DNA from: Lamprobacter sp964516305
GTDB taxonomy: Bacteria > Pseudomonadota > Gammaproteobacteria > Chromatiales > Chromatiaceae
Reading direction: 5' to 3'
DNA: 50,836 bases
NCBI GenBank assembly: GCA_964516305.1
Contig: CAZEZH010000008.1
Location: 1 to 50,836 of the forward strand
Made by a program: the position numbers and the translations under genes. Each line of letters begins with the position of its first letter. Position 1 is the first letter of the stretch. Shown here piece by piece: positions 17,100-24,457 of this stretch. The notes under the pieces were generated by a model. It saw nothing but the letters and a program-made list of their open reading frames with translations. It was not told the DNA's origin and did no database searches.

Positions 17100-17291
17100 C
17101 AAGTATTCCCCGAAAACAGCGACAACTCATCCGACAGATCCTAGACTCTGCGCTCGTCCACCCAAGGCGGTACGTCGCCAGCCAGCAGCCCTCATCAACG
17201 GTTCGCCGGCCGCTGGGCTCAGTGGACGAGCCAGCGGCTTAGCCGGAACAATATACCGCTCTGATCGAGGATTTTCTCGGCGCAATCAATA

Positions 17292-17318
17292 TTCGGAATA
17301 CCAAATTTGCTAGGCTTG
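17292..17318 (+). promoter_or_regulatory. Extended -10 promoter with dyad, thioredoxin gene
   Basis: TGCTAGGCT (17308-17316) is an extended -10 like that at 14926-14934. Upstream lies TATTCGGAATA (17290-17300), an 11-bp palindrome with a single central base, typical in size for an ArsR/SmtB half-site pair. The 27-bp block shares 20 positions with the permease promoter block. Confidence 0.5.
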
Positions 17319-17372
17319 TACCGATCATCCACCGCAGTCTTGGCGATGAGCCAATCTGCGGGCAGCAGTCTT

Positions 17373-17406
17373 GGAGTCGAAGACGCGCAACGCTTGCGTC
17401 GACTCC
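17373..17406 (+). promoter_or_regulatory. Bulged hairpin in the long leader of the thioredoxin gene
   Basis: GGAGTC-(GAA)-GACGC pairs with GCGTC-GACTCC, giving 11 bp with a 3-nt bulge and a 9-nt loop. If transcription starts from the promoter near 17311, the leader is about 165 nt and this stem sits in its centre. Confidence 0.45.
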
Positions 17407-17486
17407 AGTTCTACGAACCCCGAGGCGCCTGCATCGATAAACGGCCACGGGAGCGATCGCCAACCTAGCAACGAGGTCAACCCATC

Positions 17487-17732
17487 ATGAAACAAATCAA
17501 GGTCCTAGGCTCCGGCTGCCGCAACTGCGAGATCACCGCCAAGGTCATCAACCAGGCCGCAGCCGAGGCAGGTGTTGCAATTGAACTTGAAAAAGTCACC
17601 GATATCGCCGCGATCATGGGCTACGGCGTCATGTCCACCCCTGGGGTGGTCGTCGATGGTGTCGTCGTGCACTCCGGCGGCGTGCCGGGGCCGGATCAGG
17701 CGCGTGACTGGGTCCGCGAGAGCGCCGGCTAA
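17487..17732 (+). CDS. Small thioredoxin-fold redox protein with CRNC motif
   Basis: An 81-residue thioredoxin-like protein of the redox-active disulfide type often encoded beside DUF318 permeases in arsenic and metal clusters. The active-site CxxC is GSGCRNC at residues 9-15, directly after the first strand, and the cis-proline region is MSTPGVVVDG near residue 50. No signal peptide, so it acts in the cytosol, plausibly in thiol exchange or delivery of a metalloid to the permease. It is separated from the permease at 14998-15960 by the oppositely oriented mreB copy but shares a related promoter block. A GAGG lies about ten bases before the ATG. Confidence 0.85.
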   Translation: MKQIKVLGSGCRNCEITAKVINQAAAEAGVAIELEKVTDIAAIMGYGVMSTPGVVVDGVVVHSGGVPGPDQARDWVRESAG

Positions 17733-17902
17733 TCGAGCGCACCGACAACGCCGCCAGCAATGCCCGCAGCAGATCAGACGATTTTTCACCACCGAAGGGC
17801 CGGTGCTTCTTTCATCACCAGAATGACAGCTACTAAGCCGCAGACCAAGCACGGCACACCAAACGTCTTCTATCTGTGTCCATCTGTGGTTCTAATCTTC
17901 AA

Positions 17903-18940
17903 CTATTGAAACGTCTCTTTATTCTGCGCTTTGCTGCGCGCATCCGACTTTGAGATTAGCCCGCGCTTGAGCAGCTCGGTCAGGTTCTGATCCAGGGTCT
18001 GCATGCCGTGCGCTTGGCCCGTCTGGATCGAGGAGTACATCTGCGCGATCTTGTCTTCGCGGATCAGATTGCGGATCGCCGGGGTGCCAATCATGATCTC
18101 GTGGGCGGCGATGCGGCCACCGCCGGTCTTCTTCAGTAATGCCTGTGCGATCACTGAACGGAGGGATTCCGAGAGCATCGAGCGCACCATGGTCTTCTCG
18201 GCGGCGGGAAAGACATCGACGATACGGTCGATGGTCTTGGCCGCGGAACTGGTGTGGAGGGTCCCGAAGACGAGATGGCCGGTCTCGGCGGCGGTCAGCG
18301 CGAGCCGGATGGTCTCCAGGTCGCGCATCTCGCCGACCAGGATGATGTCAGGGTCTTGGCGCAGCGCCGAACGCAGGGCCTCGCTGAAGCCGAGGGTGTC
18401 GCGGTGCACCTCGCGTTGGTTGATCAGGCAACGCTTGCTGACGTGCACGAACTCGATCGGGTCCTCGATGGTGAGGATGTGGCCGTATTCCTTGTCGTTG
18501 ACATAGTCGACCATGGCCGCGAGCGTGGTCGACTTGCCCGAGCCGGTCGGGCCTGTCACCAAGACCAGCCCACGCGGCACATCAACGATGCGCTTGAAGA
18601 TCTCGGGCGCCTTGAGATCATCGAGCGTCAGCACCTTGGAGGGGATGGTGCGGAAGACCGCTGCAGCGCCCCGCTTCTGGTTGTAGGCATTGACACGGAA
18701 GCGTGCGACGCCAGGGATCTCGAACGAGAAGTCGGTCTCAAGGAACTCCTCGTAATCCTTGCGCTGCTTGTCGTTCATGATGTCGTAGATCAACGCATGC
18801 ACCGCGCGATGCTCGAGCGCGGGCACGTTGATCCGACGCATGTCGCCATCGACCCGGATCATCGGCGGCAGACCGGCCGAGAGGTGCAGATCCGAAGCGT
18901 TGTTCTTGACCCCAAAGGCCAGTAATTCAGCGATGTCGAT
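17903..18940 (-). CDS. pilT: PilT type IV pilus retraction ATPase with AUC at the canonical start position
   Basis: Hexameric cytoplasmic ATPase that powers pilus retraction and twitching motility. Walker A is GPTGSGKST, the Asp box and Walker B region carry EDPIEFVH and DPDIILVGEMRD, and the C-terminal AIRNLIRED motif needed for retraction is intact. The first ATG in frame (18862) would remove 26 conserved residues. Upstream the frame reads IDIAELLAFGVKNNASDLHL, an exact structural match to the PilT N-terminus that normally begins MDI. The codon in the Met position is ATC (18940-18938), preceded by AGGAG with 6-nt spacing; an in-frame TGA stands further upstream and there is no ATG, GTG or TTG between. 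From ATC the length is 345 residues, as expected for PilT. No pilU follows. Confidence 0.9.
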   Translation of the reverse strand: MDIAELLAFGVKNNASDLHLSAGLPPMIRVDGDMRRINVPALEHRAVHALIYDIMNDKQRKDYEEFLETDFSFEIPGVARFRVNAYNQKRGAAAVFRTIPSKVLTLDDLKAPEIFKRIVDVPRGLVLVTGPTGSGKSTTLAAMVDYVNDKEYGHILTIEDPIEFVHVSKRCLINQREVHRDTLGFSEALRSALRQDPDIILVGEMRDLETIRLALTAAETGHLVFGTLHTSSAAKTIDRIVDVFPAAEKTMVRSMLSESLRSVIAQALLKKTGGGRIAAHEIMIGTPAIRNLIREDKIAQMYSSIQTGQAHGMQTLDQNLTELLKRGLISKSDARSKAQNKETFQ

Positions 18941-19044
18941 AGCGCGCTCCTTAACGGCAGGATGATCTGGGCATCAACAATCCACAGCTCGTTGATAGAG
19001 CCGGCTTGAGCGGAAGCTCGCGAATGCGCCTGCGCATCGTCTCA

Positions 19045-19587
19045 TCACCGGCTGCGTGCAGCTTGCACCGTCTCAGCGGTGATCTCACCGGCCTCGACGC
19101 GCTTGGCCTTGGCCAGCACCTCGGCCTCGAGCCGATCTTTGAACTGCTGGATGCGTTGACGCAGCTCGAGGTCAGTGACGCCGAGGATCTGCGCGGCCAA
19201 CAGGCCGGCATTCTTGGCGCCGTTGATCGCAACCGTGGCCACCGGAACGCCGGCCGGCATCTGTACGATCGATAGCAGAGAATCCTCGCCCGACAGCGCC
19301 GACGACTTAACCGGCACCCCGATGACGGGCAGTGCGGTGATCGCCGCGACCATGCCTGGCAGATGCGCTGCGCCGCCGGCACCGGCGATGATGACACCCA
19401 ACCCACGTTGGGCGGCCTGTTCGGCATAACTGTAAAGGCGCTTTGGGGTGCGGTGCGCCGAGACGATGCTCAGCTCATAAGACACTCCAAGCTCAGCAAG
19501 CACATCGGCCGCCGCCTGCATCACGGGCAGATCCGAATCGCTACCCATGATGACACCGACCCGGGGATTGGCTATCGCCATCGCCAT
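19045..19587 (-). CDS. purE: N5-carboxyaminoimidazole ribonucleotide mutase
   Basis: Purine biosynthesis enzyme converting N5-CAIR to CAIR. The 180-residue length and motifs fit class I PurE: GVIMGSDSDLPVM near residue 11, SAHRTPKRLYSYA near 44, and the active-site loop AGAGGAAHLPGM near 69. Its ATG overlaps the purK stop as TAATG at 19587, so the two are translationally coupled and expressed in the order purK-purE. The last 20 residues are helical and without motif. Confidence 0.95.
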   Translation of the reverse strand: MAMAIANPRVGVIMGSDSDLPVMQAAADVLAELGVSYELSIVSAHRTPKRLYSYAEQAAQRGLGVIIAGAGGAAHLPGMVAAITALPVIGVPVKSSALSGEDSLLSIVQMPAGVPVATVAINGAKNAGLLAAQILGVTDLELRQRIQQFKDRLEAEVLAKAKRVEAGEITAETVQAARSR

Positions 19588-20759
19588 TACTCCTTCTCGC
19601 TCCCGATCTCAATCAAGTCACGCACCTGTTCGGCCTTGCGCCGAGCGGATTCGATATCGACATCCAGCACGGTCACATGCCCCATCTTACGGAATGGCCG
19701 AGTGCTCGCCTTGCCATAGAAATGTAACGATACACCAGGGATCGCGAGCGCGGCCCGCAGCCCGCGGATCACCGGTGGGCCTGACTCACCGGGCGCGCCG
19801 AGCAGGTTGATCATCGCCGCCGGTATCATCTGATCCGTCGCGCCAAGCGGCAGTGCGGTGATCGCGCGCAGATGCTGCTCGAACTGATCGGTTATGCAGG
19901 CCTCAATGGTGTAATGGCCCGAATTGTGGGTGCGCGGCGCGACCTCGTTGACTAGCAGTTCGCCATCCTCGGTCAAGAATAGCTCGATGCCAAAGATGCC
20001 GATCCCTTCTAGGCCAGTCACGGTCTCGATGGCTAGGCGCCGCGCCGCCGCTGCGGTCTCTGCCGATATCCGTGCCGGAGCCAACAGCATGTCGAGGATA
20101 TTCTCGCCGGAGCGAAAGCACATCTCGACCGGCTCATAGCTACGCACCTCGCCATCTTGGCCGCGCACCACGATCACAGCCAGCTCTTTGGCGGCCGGGA
20201 TGAAGCGCTCGATCAGCGAGGGCACGGGCAGCGCTTGCGATCGCTCCGCCGCCGAGCGCATCACCACCACACCGCGACCGTCATAACCACCGCGTCGCGC
20301 CTTCTGCACCAGCGGATAGCCAAAGCGCTCAAACTGCTCCAGATCGGTTGGGTCGACCTCGATGAAGTCGGCGGTCGGGATGCCAAGCTTCATCAGCCGC
20401 TGCTTTTGCCGCAGCTTATCCTGGATCTCACCGAGCAGGCCGGCGGATGGCAGGATCTGATGACCCGCAGCGGCGAGCGTGGAGAGGATCTCGGCATCGA
20501 TATCCTCGATATCGAAGGTGATGACATCGACCTGGTCAGCGAGCTGCTGCAGCGCCTCCGGGTCGTGCGAATCGGCCACGATCTGCTGCCCGGAGACCTG
20601 GCCGGCCGGTGAGCCTGGCGTCGGATCGAGCACCACAGAGGCACAGCCGAGGCGCTTGGCTGACTTGACCAGCATCCGCCCGAGCTGACCACCACCGATG
20701 ATGCCGATACGCGAGACGGGATAGGGGTATTGGTCCGGCGACGGAGACTGCTTGGACAT
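19587..20759 (-). CDS. purK: N5-carboxyaminoimidazole ribonucleotide synthase
   Basis: ATP-grasp enzyme that carboxylates AIR with bicarbonate, feeding PurE. The 390-residue protein opens with the nucleotide-like fold IGIIGGGQLGRML near residue 18 and has the ATP-grasp core around RRGGYDGRGVVV (near 155), ELFLTEDGELLVNEVAPRTHNSGHYT (about 265-290; key residues E, N and the APRTHNSGH box). The start ATG is at 20759. It lies downstream of the CbbR gene, 48 bases away on the same strand, and overlaps purE by the TAATG junction. A bicarbonate-using enzyme beside a carbon-fixation regulator is probably coincidental. Confidence 0.95.
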   Translation of the reverse strand: MSKQSPSPDQYPYPVSRIGIIGGGQLGRMLVKSAKRLGCASVVLDPTPGSPAGQVSGQQIVADSHDPEALQQLADQVDVITFDIEDIDAEILSTLAAAGHQILPSAGLLGEIQDKLRQKQRLMKLGIPTADFIEVDPTDLEQFERFGYPLVQKARRGGYDGRGVVVMRSAAERSQALPVPSLIERFIPAAKELAVIVVRGQDGEVRSYEPVEMCFRSGENILDMLLAPARISAETAAAARRLAIETVTGLEGIGIFGIELFLTEDGELLVNEVAPRTHNSGHYTIEACITDQFEQHLRAITALPLGATDQMIPAAMINLLGAPGESGPPVIRGLRAALAIPGVSLHFYGKASTRPFRKMGHVTVLDVDIESARRKAEQVRDLIEIGSEKE

Positions 20760-20807
20760 AGTCTGGAAAGGCTGATCAGGGACAACGCGCTGAGTGAGCG
20801 AAGGACT

Positions 20808-21902
20808 TCAGGATGATTGAGCGATGAGACGCTCACGAATCTGCGCAAAATTGGCCTCGGCCTCGGCCAGCCGCGCGCGGATCTCAGGCTCGTAATCGAT
20901 CGCGAAATCAAGAAAGGTCCGCGCGACCAAGGATAGCTCGCGGGCTCGAGAGTAGACCAGATGCCAGCGACGCATGATCGGAAAGCCCTCGACATCGAGC
21001 AACGCAAGCCGTCCGCCGGCACTCTCGAGGGTGAGCGAGTGTAGCGACAAGGCGGCGATGCCAAGCCCACCAACAATGGCGCGCTTAATCGCCTCGTTAC
21101 TTCCCAGCTGCATCCGCACCCGCGGCACCAGGCCCCCAACGGCGAACTGCGCAAGCACCGCGTCACGAATACCAGAACCCGATTCGCGCAGGATAAAGTT
21201 CTCTTCAGCCAGCGCGCTAAGCGGGATCGAGCATTGCCCCGCCAGCGGGTGATCGGCACTGGCAACCATCACCAACGGATTAGGTGCAAAAGGGATCGTC
21301 TGGATCTGAGCGTTGGTCTCGCGCGGCTGCCCCATCACATAGAGATCGTCGTCGTGACCAATGAGCCGTTCGAGGATCTGCTCGCGATTGGTCACCTTGA
21401 GCGAGACGTCGATGCCCGGATACACCCGACAAAAGGCGCCGAGGATCTCGGGGGCAACATACTTGGCCGTGGTCAGGACGCCAAGCCGCAGCCGGCCCCG
21501 CTTCAGGCCTTTGAGATCGGCGAGCTTGATCTCGAGGTTAGACAGCGTGTTGAGGATATCCCGACAGGCCGCATGCACCTCACGGCCGGCGTCGGTGGGC
21601 TCGATGGTCCGTCCAACATGACGAAACAGCGGTGCACCGATGGCCTCTGACAGCTTCTTGATCTGCATCGAGACCGTCGGTTGGGTCAGAAAAAGCTCCT
21701 CAGCGGCCCGGGTAAAACTGCCAAGGCGAACGATCGCCTCGAGCAGCTGCAGCTGGCGCAAGGTGGTATGGCGGATCAGATAATCCGAACCGTTGCTGCC
21801 CGTGCTGGTCCGCGCATCGGCGGGGTCTGGGATCGGGCTTTGCGGCATCGCGCTATGACGGCTGCTGCCAGCAGGCGGACCCTTGGGCTTACGTCCAGCC
21901 AT
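20808..21902 (-). CDS. cbbR: LysR-type regulator, CbbR-like
   Basis: Transcription factor that usually activates Calvin-cycle operons in response to metabolites such as RuBP or NADPH. The 364-residue protein carries an N-terminal helix-turn-helix (TLRQLQLLEAIVRLGSF, TRAAEELFLTQPTVSMQIK, near residues 48-85) followed by a LysR effector domain with LKRGRLRLGVLTTAKYVAP near 135 and IGHDDDLYVMGQP near 185, both typical of CbbR. The first 40 residues are a disordered Pro/Ser-rich extension not seen in most LysR proteins; internal starts exist, but ATG 21902 is the only one at a natural gene boundary. It follows the carboxysome operon on the same strand, 164 bases after its last gene, rather than lying divergent from cbbL as is common. 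Confidence 0.85.
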   Translation of the reverse strand: MAGRKPKGPPAGSSRHSAMPQSPIPDPADARTSTGSNGSDYLIRHTTLRQLQLLEAIVRLGSFTRAAEELFLTQPTVSMQIKKLSEAIGAPLFRHVGRTIEPTDAGREVHAACRDILNTLSNLEIKLADLKGLKRGRLRLGVLTTAKYVAPEILGAFCRVYPGIDVSLKVTNREQILERLIGHDDDLYVMGQPRETNAQIQTIPFAPNPLVMVASADHPLAGQCSIPLSALAEENFILRESGSGIRDAVLAQFAVGGLVPRVRMQLGSNEAIKRAIVGGLGIAALSLHSLTLESAGGRLALLDVEGFPIMRRWHLVYSRARELSLVARTFLDFAIDYEPEIRARLAEAEANFAQIRERLIAQSS

Positions 21903-22066
21903 TCGAGCAAGTCCTCGGCAATACAGGCGCTAGGCCAGGATCAGCCTGTCGGCTCATCGCGGGACTTGGACCAGCTGATGGTGGGAAGGGACATCAAGCG
22001 GCGCCGGTTGACGACACGCAAAGGTTGGCACCGCATCTGCCGGGCCAGAGCCATCCCGGGAAAGGA

Positions 22067-22330
22067 TTAATCCGGCCAGATTCGCTGACCACTTTGGAAG
22101 GGATCATCGCTCGAGGGATTCTGCGCGCGCGAGTTACTCTCTAGGGCAGCGGCTCCGAAGGACGCCTGAGATGCACTCGACGATGGTTGCCGACTCCGGC
22201 GCGACGTCGAGGCCGCCTTGGCCGGTGCCTTCTTGCGCGTCGGTGAACTCGCAGCAGTTGTGCTGCTGCCACCCACTGACGATGCTGGCGCCTCAGCCGG
22301 CGCAGATAGGATCGTTTCTTCGCTCATCAT
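22067..22330 (-). CDS. Small disordered carboxysome-operon protein, candidate alpha-McdB
   Basis: An 87-residue Ser/Ala-rich protein starting at the ATG-ATG pair 22330/22327, which has GGAGG at 22339-22335 as a ribosome site. A GTG at 22414 overlapping the acRAF stop would add 28 residues but has no such site. The chain has no predictable fold: an acidic start (MMSEET), a Ser/Thr/Ala stretch, a basic block (RKKAPAK and RRSR, residues about 32-47), and a C-terminal SGQRIWPD whose only tryptophan is three residues from the end. Known McdB proteins, which load carboxysomes onto the ParA-like McdA for positioning, are short, disordered and carry a conserved C-terminal tryptophan. Location at the end of the cso operon fits. 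No McdA gene is present in this window. Confidence 0.6.
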   Translation of the reverse strand: MMSEETILSAPAEAPASSVGGSSTTAASSPTRKKAPAKAASTSRRSRQPSSSASQASFGAAALESNSRAQNPSSDDPFQSGQRIWPD

Positions 22331-22413
22331 CCATCCTCCAACGGATATAAGAGGAACGGCGGCTTGGTATGGCGAGGTCTCTGGCTTGAGGCCTGGCCTG
22401 TAGAGGCCGCGCA

Positions 22414-22698
22414 CTAGGTTCCAGGATTATCCAGCAGGGCGTCGACCTCTCGAGCGAACTGCTGTAGTCCCTCTGCCACCTGATCAGTATCCTCTTCGGC
22501 AAAGAGGGTCAAGTTCACATAGGTGCGCCCGAAGCTCAAGTTCGGGTAGACCTCAGTCGCCTCGGAAAGCTCCGCAACGCCGTCTAGGAAGTCCCGCAGC
22601 GGCTCGTAGTCACTAAACTCGACCCGCCGCTCGAGCCGCAGCGGACGTTGGCGCTCGCGCCAAGGATGACCGCCTGTCTCAGTCTCGTCCACTGTCAT
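22414..22698 (-). CDS. acRAF-like RuBisCO assembly factor (pterin dehydratase fold)
   Basis: A 94-residue protein of the pterin-4a-carbinolamine-dehydratase fold found in alpha-carboxysome operons, where it acts as a RuBisCO assembly chaperone rather than an enzyme. The core is RLERRVEFSDYEPLRDFLDGVAELSEATEVYPNLSFGRTYVNLTLF (about residues 22-67), with the YPNLSFGRTYVNLTL strand pair recognisable; the catalytic histidines of true dehydratases are absent from it. Its ATG overlaps the stop of the ferritin-like gene as TGATG at 22698, so the two are coupled. Confidence 0.8.
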   Translation of the reverse strand: MTVDETETGGHPWRERQRPLRLERRVEFSDYEPLRDFLDGVAELSEATEVYPNLSFGRTYVNLTLFAEEDTDQVAEGLQQFAREVDALLDNPGT

Positions 22699-23171
22699 CA
22701 GAAATAGGCCCGCTCATCAGGTTGGTGCCGAGGCACCCCGAGCGCTTCCAACCAGGTGTCGATCTCAGCCGCATGATGCAGCTCATCCTGCAGCAGGCCG
22801 TTAAAGAACTCGGCATTCTCATGGTCGCCGATACGCCGACAGAAACGCGTCGCCTCGTCGTAGAGGGCAACGATCTCCGACTCGAGCACTGCGTCTTGAC
22901 GCAGCAAGTCGACCAGGTTGCGTGCAACACTGGCCGGGCGCAGCTGAGACGCGTTCGGCGAGACCCCAAGACCAAGCATGCGCTTGACCAGGCGCTCCGC
23001 GTGCTGCATCTCCTCGACGGTTTCACGCCGAAATCGATCGGCTGCATCGTTCAGGCCCCAAGCCTCAGTCAGCGCCGCCTGCGTCATGTACTGCTGCACG
23101 GCGGAATACTCAAGGCTTAAGGCTCGGCCGAGGTAGCCGAGCGTGCGCGGATGGACAGTTGCGTGACGCAT
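22698..23171 (-). CDS. Bacterioferritin-like di-iron protein of the cso operon
   Basis: A 157-residue four-helix ferritin-like protein commonly encoded after the csoS1 genes. Likely di-iron ligands are seen in LSLEYSAVQQY (helix A, E21), EEMQHAERL (helix B, near E53-H57), ESEIVALYDEA (helix C) and LQDELHHAAEID (helix D). Its role in the carboxysome is unproven; iron or redox handling is likely from the fold. It begins nine bases after the stop of the third csoS1 gene and overlaps acRAF. Confidence 0.85.
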   Translation of the reverse strand: MRHATVHPRTLGYLGRALSLEYSAVQQYMTQAALTEAWGLNDAADRFRRETVEEMQHAERLVKRMLGLGVSPNASQLRPASVARNLVDLLRQDAVLESEIVALYDEATRFCRRIGDHENAEFFNGLLQDELHHAAEIDTWLEALGVPRHQPDERAYF

Positions 23172-23179
23172 GCGTCGGC

Positions 23180-23485
23180 TCAGTCAGTCGCGCCACCACC
23201 GGTCGGCAGCACCGGCTCCACCTCGCGATGCGGGCGAGCAATGATGTGCGCGGCCACCAGACCATCACCCACGCGCTCACAGGCGTCAGCGCCGGCACGC
23301 ACAGCGGCGTTAACCGCACCGGTCTCACCACGCACCAGCACTGTGACGTAGCCACCGCCGACGAACTCACGGCCAATCATCCGGACTTCGGCGGCCTTGG
23401 TCATCGCATCAGCGGCCTCGATCGCCGGCACCAGGCCGCGCGTCTCGATCATTCCGAGGGCAATGCCCATCGTCTCGTTTGCCAT
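23180..23485 (-). CDS. csoS1: Carboxysome shell hexamer protein CsoS1, third copy
   Basis: A 101-residue BMC-domain protein forming the flat hexameric facets of the shell. The pfam00936 core is complete: GIALGMIETRGLVPAIEAAD, the pore-lining and edge motif GREFVGGGYVTVLVRG, and AHIIARPHREVEP. It is identical to the 23648-23953 copy except in its last six residues (TGGGATD against TGSASKD), yet the two genes differ at many third codon positions, so the pair is old and constrained or subject to protein-level selection. It is last of the three tandem shell genes. Confidence 0.95.
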   Translation of the reverse strand: MANETMGIALGMIETRGLVPAIEAADAMTKAAEVRMIGREFVGGGYVTVLVRGETGAVNAAVRAGADACERVGDGLVAAHIIARPHREVEPVLPTGGGATD

Positions 23486-23647
23486 CGAACTTCTCCTAGT
23501 GTTGACGCGCTGGGCTCAGAAGACCCCTGTCGCGATCGTGTCAAATGCGCCTGAGCGCCGTCTCCATCAGAGCCGGTGCCCAAGCCCAGCAAAGCCCAGC
23601 CAGCCACGTGGAGGCTAGGCCCGATGCCAGTTGGGCTATGCCCTCGC

Positions 23648-23953
23648 TCAGTCCTTTGAGGCGCTGCCGGTCGGCAGCACCGGCTCCACCTCACGGTGCG
23701 GACGGGCAATGATGTGGGCTGCAACCAGACCGTCGCCGACGCGCTCACAGGCGTCAGCACCGGCACGCACAGCCGCATTGACGGCACCCGTCTCTCCCCG
23801 CACCAGCACAGTGACATAGCCACCGCCGACGAACTCACGGCCGATCATTCGCACTTCGGCTGCCTTCGTCATCGCATCGGCAGCCTCGATCGCTGGTACC
23901 AGCCCACGCGTCTCGATCATGCCTAGCGCAATACCCATGGTCTCGTTCGCCAT
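23648..23953 (-). CDS. csoS1: Carboxysome shell hexamer protein CsoS1, second copy
   Basis: A 101-residue BMC shell protein, sibling of the gene at 23180-23485. The same BMC core is present, including the GREFVGGGYVTV edge and the conserved AHIIARPH. It is separated from the third copy by 162 bases and from the first by 114 bases, neither containing a gene. The tail reads LPTGSASKD. Having near-identical paralogues allows mixed hexamers and dosage; which of the H. neapolitanus letters (A, B, C) it matches cannot be decided. Confidence 0.95.
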   Translation of the reverse strand: MANETMGIALGMIETRGLVPAIEAADAMTKAAEVRMIGREFVGGGYVTVLVRGETGAVNAAVRAGADACERVGDGLVAAHIIARPHREVEPVLPTGSASKD

Positions 23954-24067
23954 CTGTCTTTCTCCGTCTGTCTACTGTCTCTAATAAGGTTGTTATCGAG
24001 CGTCAACGCCGCTAAGCGGCATGGCGCGTCCGAACGGGTCGATCACGCCTGGCAAGAACCCTGACAC

Positions 24068-24391
24068 TCAGCGGCCAGGCTGTCCGGCCTTGAACCCGTC
24101 GCCGGTGTTCTCGAGCACCGAATCGAGCTCAGGATGTGGACGGGCGATGATGTGCGCGGCCACCAGGCCGTCACCAACCCGCTCACAGGCGTCGGCCCCC
24201 GCGCGCACCGCCGCGTTGACTGCGCCGGTCTCGCCCCGCACCAACACGGTCACGTAGCCGCCGCCAACGAACTCGCGACCGATCAGCCTGACTTCAGCAG
24301 CCTTGGCCATCGCATCCGCTGCCTCGATCGCTGGCACTAGACCACGGGTCTCGATCATGCCCAACGCAATGCCAAATCTTTCGCCTGCCAT
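24068..24391 (-). CDS. csoS1: Carboxysome shell hexamer protein CsoS1, first copy (divergent)
   Basis: A 107-residue BMC protein. The core is the same as in the other two copies, but it starts MAGERFGIALG rather than MANETMGIALG, carries AKAAEVRLIG in place of TKAAEVRMIG, and has a longer tail (PELDSVLENTGDGFKAGQPGR, 21 residues, the last being the C-terminus). The different tail probably lies on the concave face of the hexamer and may give it a distinct partner. By order it corresponds to csoS1C in H. neapolitanus. Confidence 0.95.
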   Translation of the reverse strand: MAGERFGIALGMIETRGLVPAIEAADAMAKAAEVRLIGREFVGGGYVTVLVRGETGAVNAAVRAGADACERVGDGLVAAHIIARPHPELDSVLENTGDGFKAGQPGR

Positions 24392-24457
24392 TTTTGTCGT
24401 CTCCGTTAAAGACTTTTACGCCGCTTCGGTCGCGGTTGGGGGTTTAATTGGCCGAGC

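Larger units (their letters stand above)
17100..17486. other. Divergent intergenic region with promoter and leader hairpin
   Basis: No convincing gene is present in these 387 bases. The region must hold the mreB promoter (minus strand) and the thioredoxin-gene promoter (plus strand). Two elements are described as separate entries: an extended -10 block at 17292-17318 and a bulged hairpin at 17373-17406. Confidence 0.55.

Noticed and set aside
9930..17732. Arsenic cluster as a mobile genomic island
   Set aside because: No integrase, transposase, tRNA end or flanking direct repeats were found, and base composition resembles the neighbours.
18862..18862. ATG 18862 as the pilT start
   Set aside because: It would delete 26 conserved N-terminal residues that are perfectly preserved upstream and lacks the well-placed AGGAG.
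22414..22414. GTG 22414 as the start of the McdB-like gene
   Set aside because: The ATG pair at 22330/22327 has a strong GGAGG, whereas the GTG only overlaps the upstream stop and adds an unrelated stretch.
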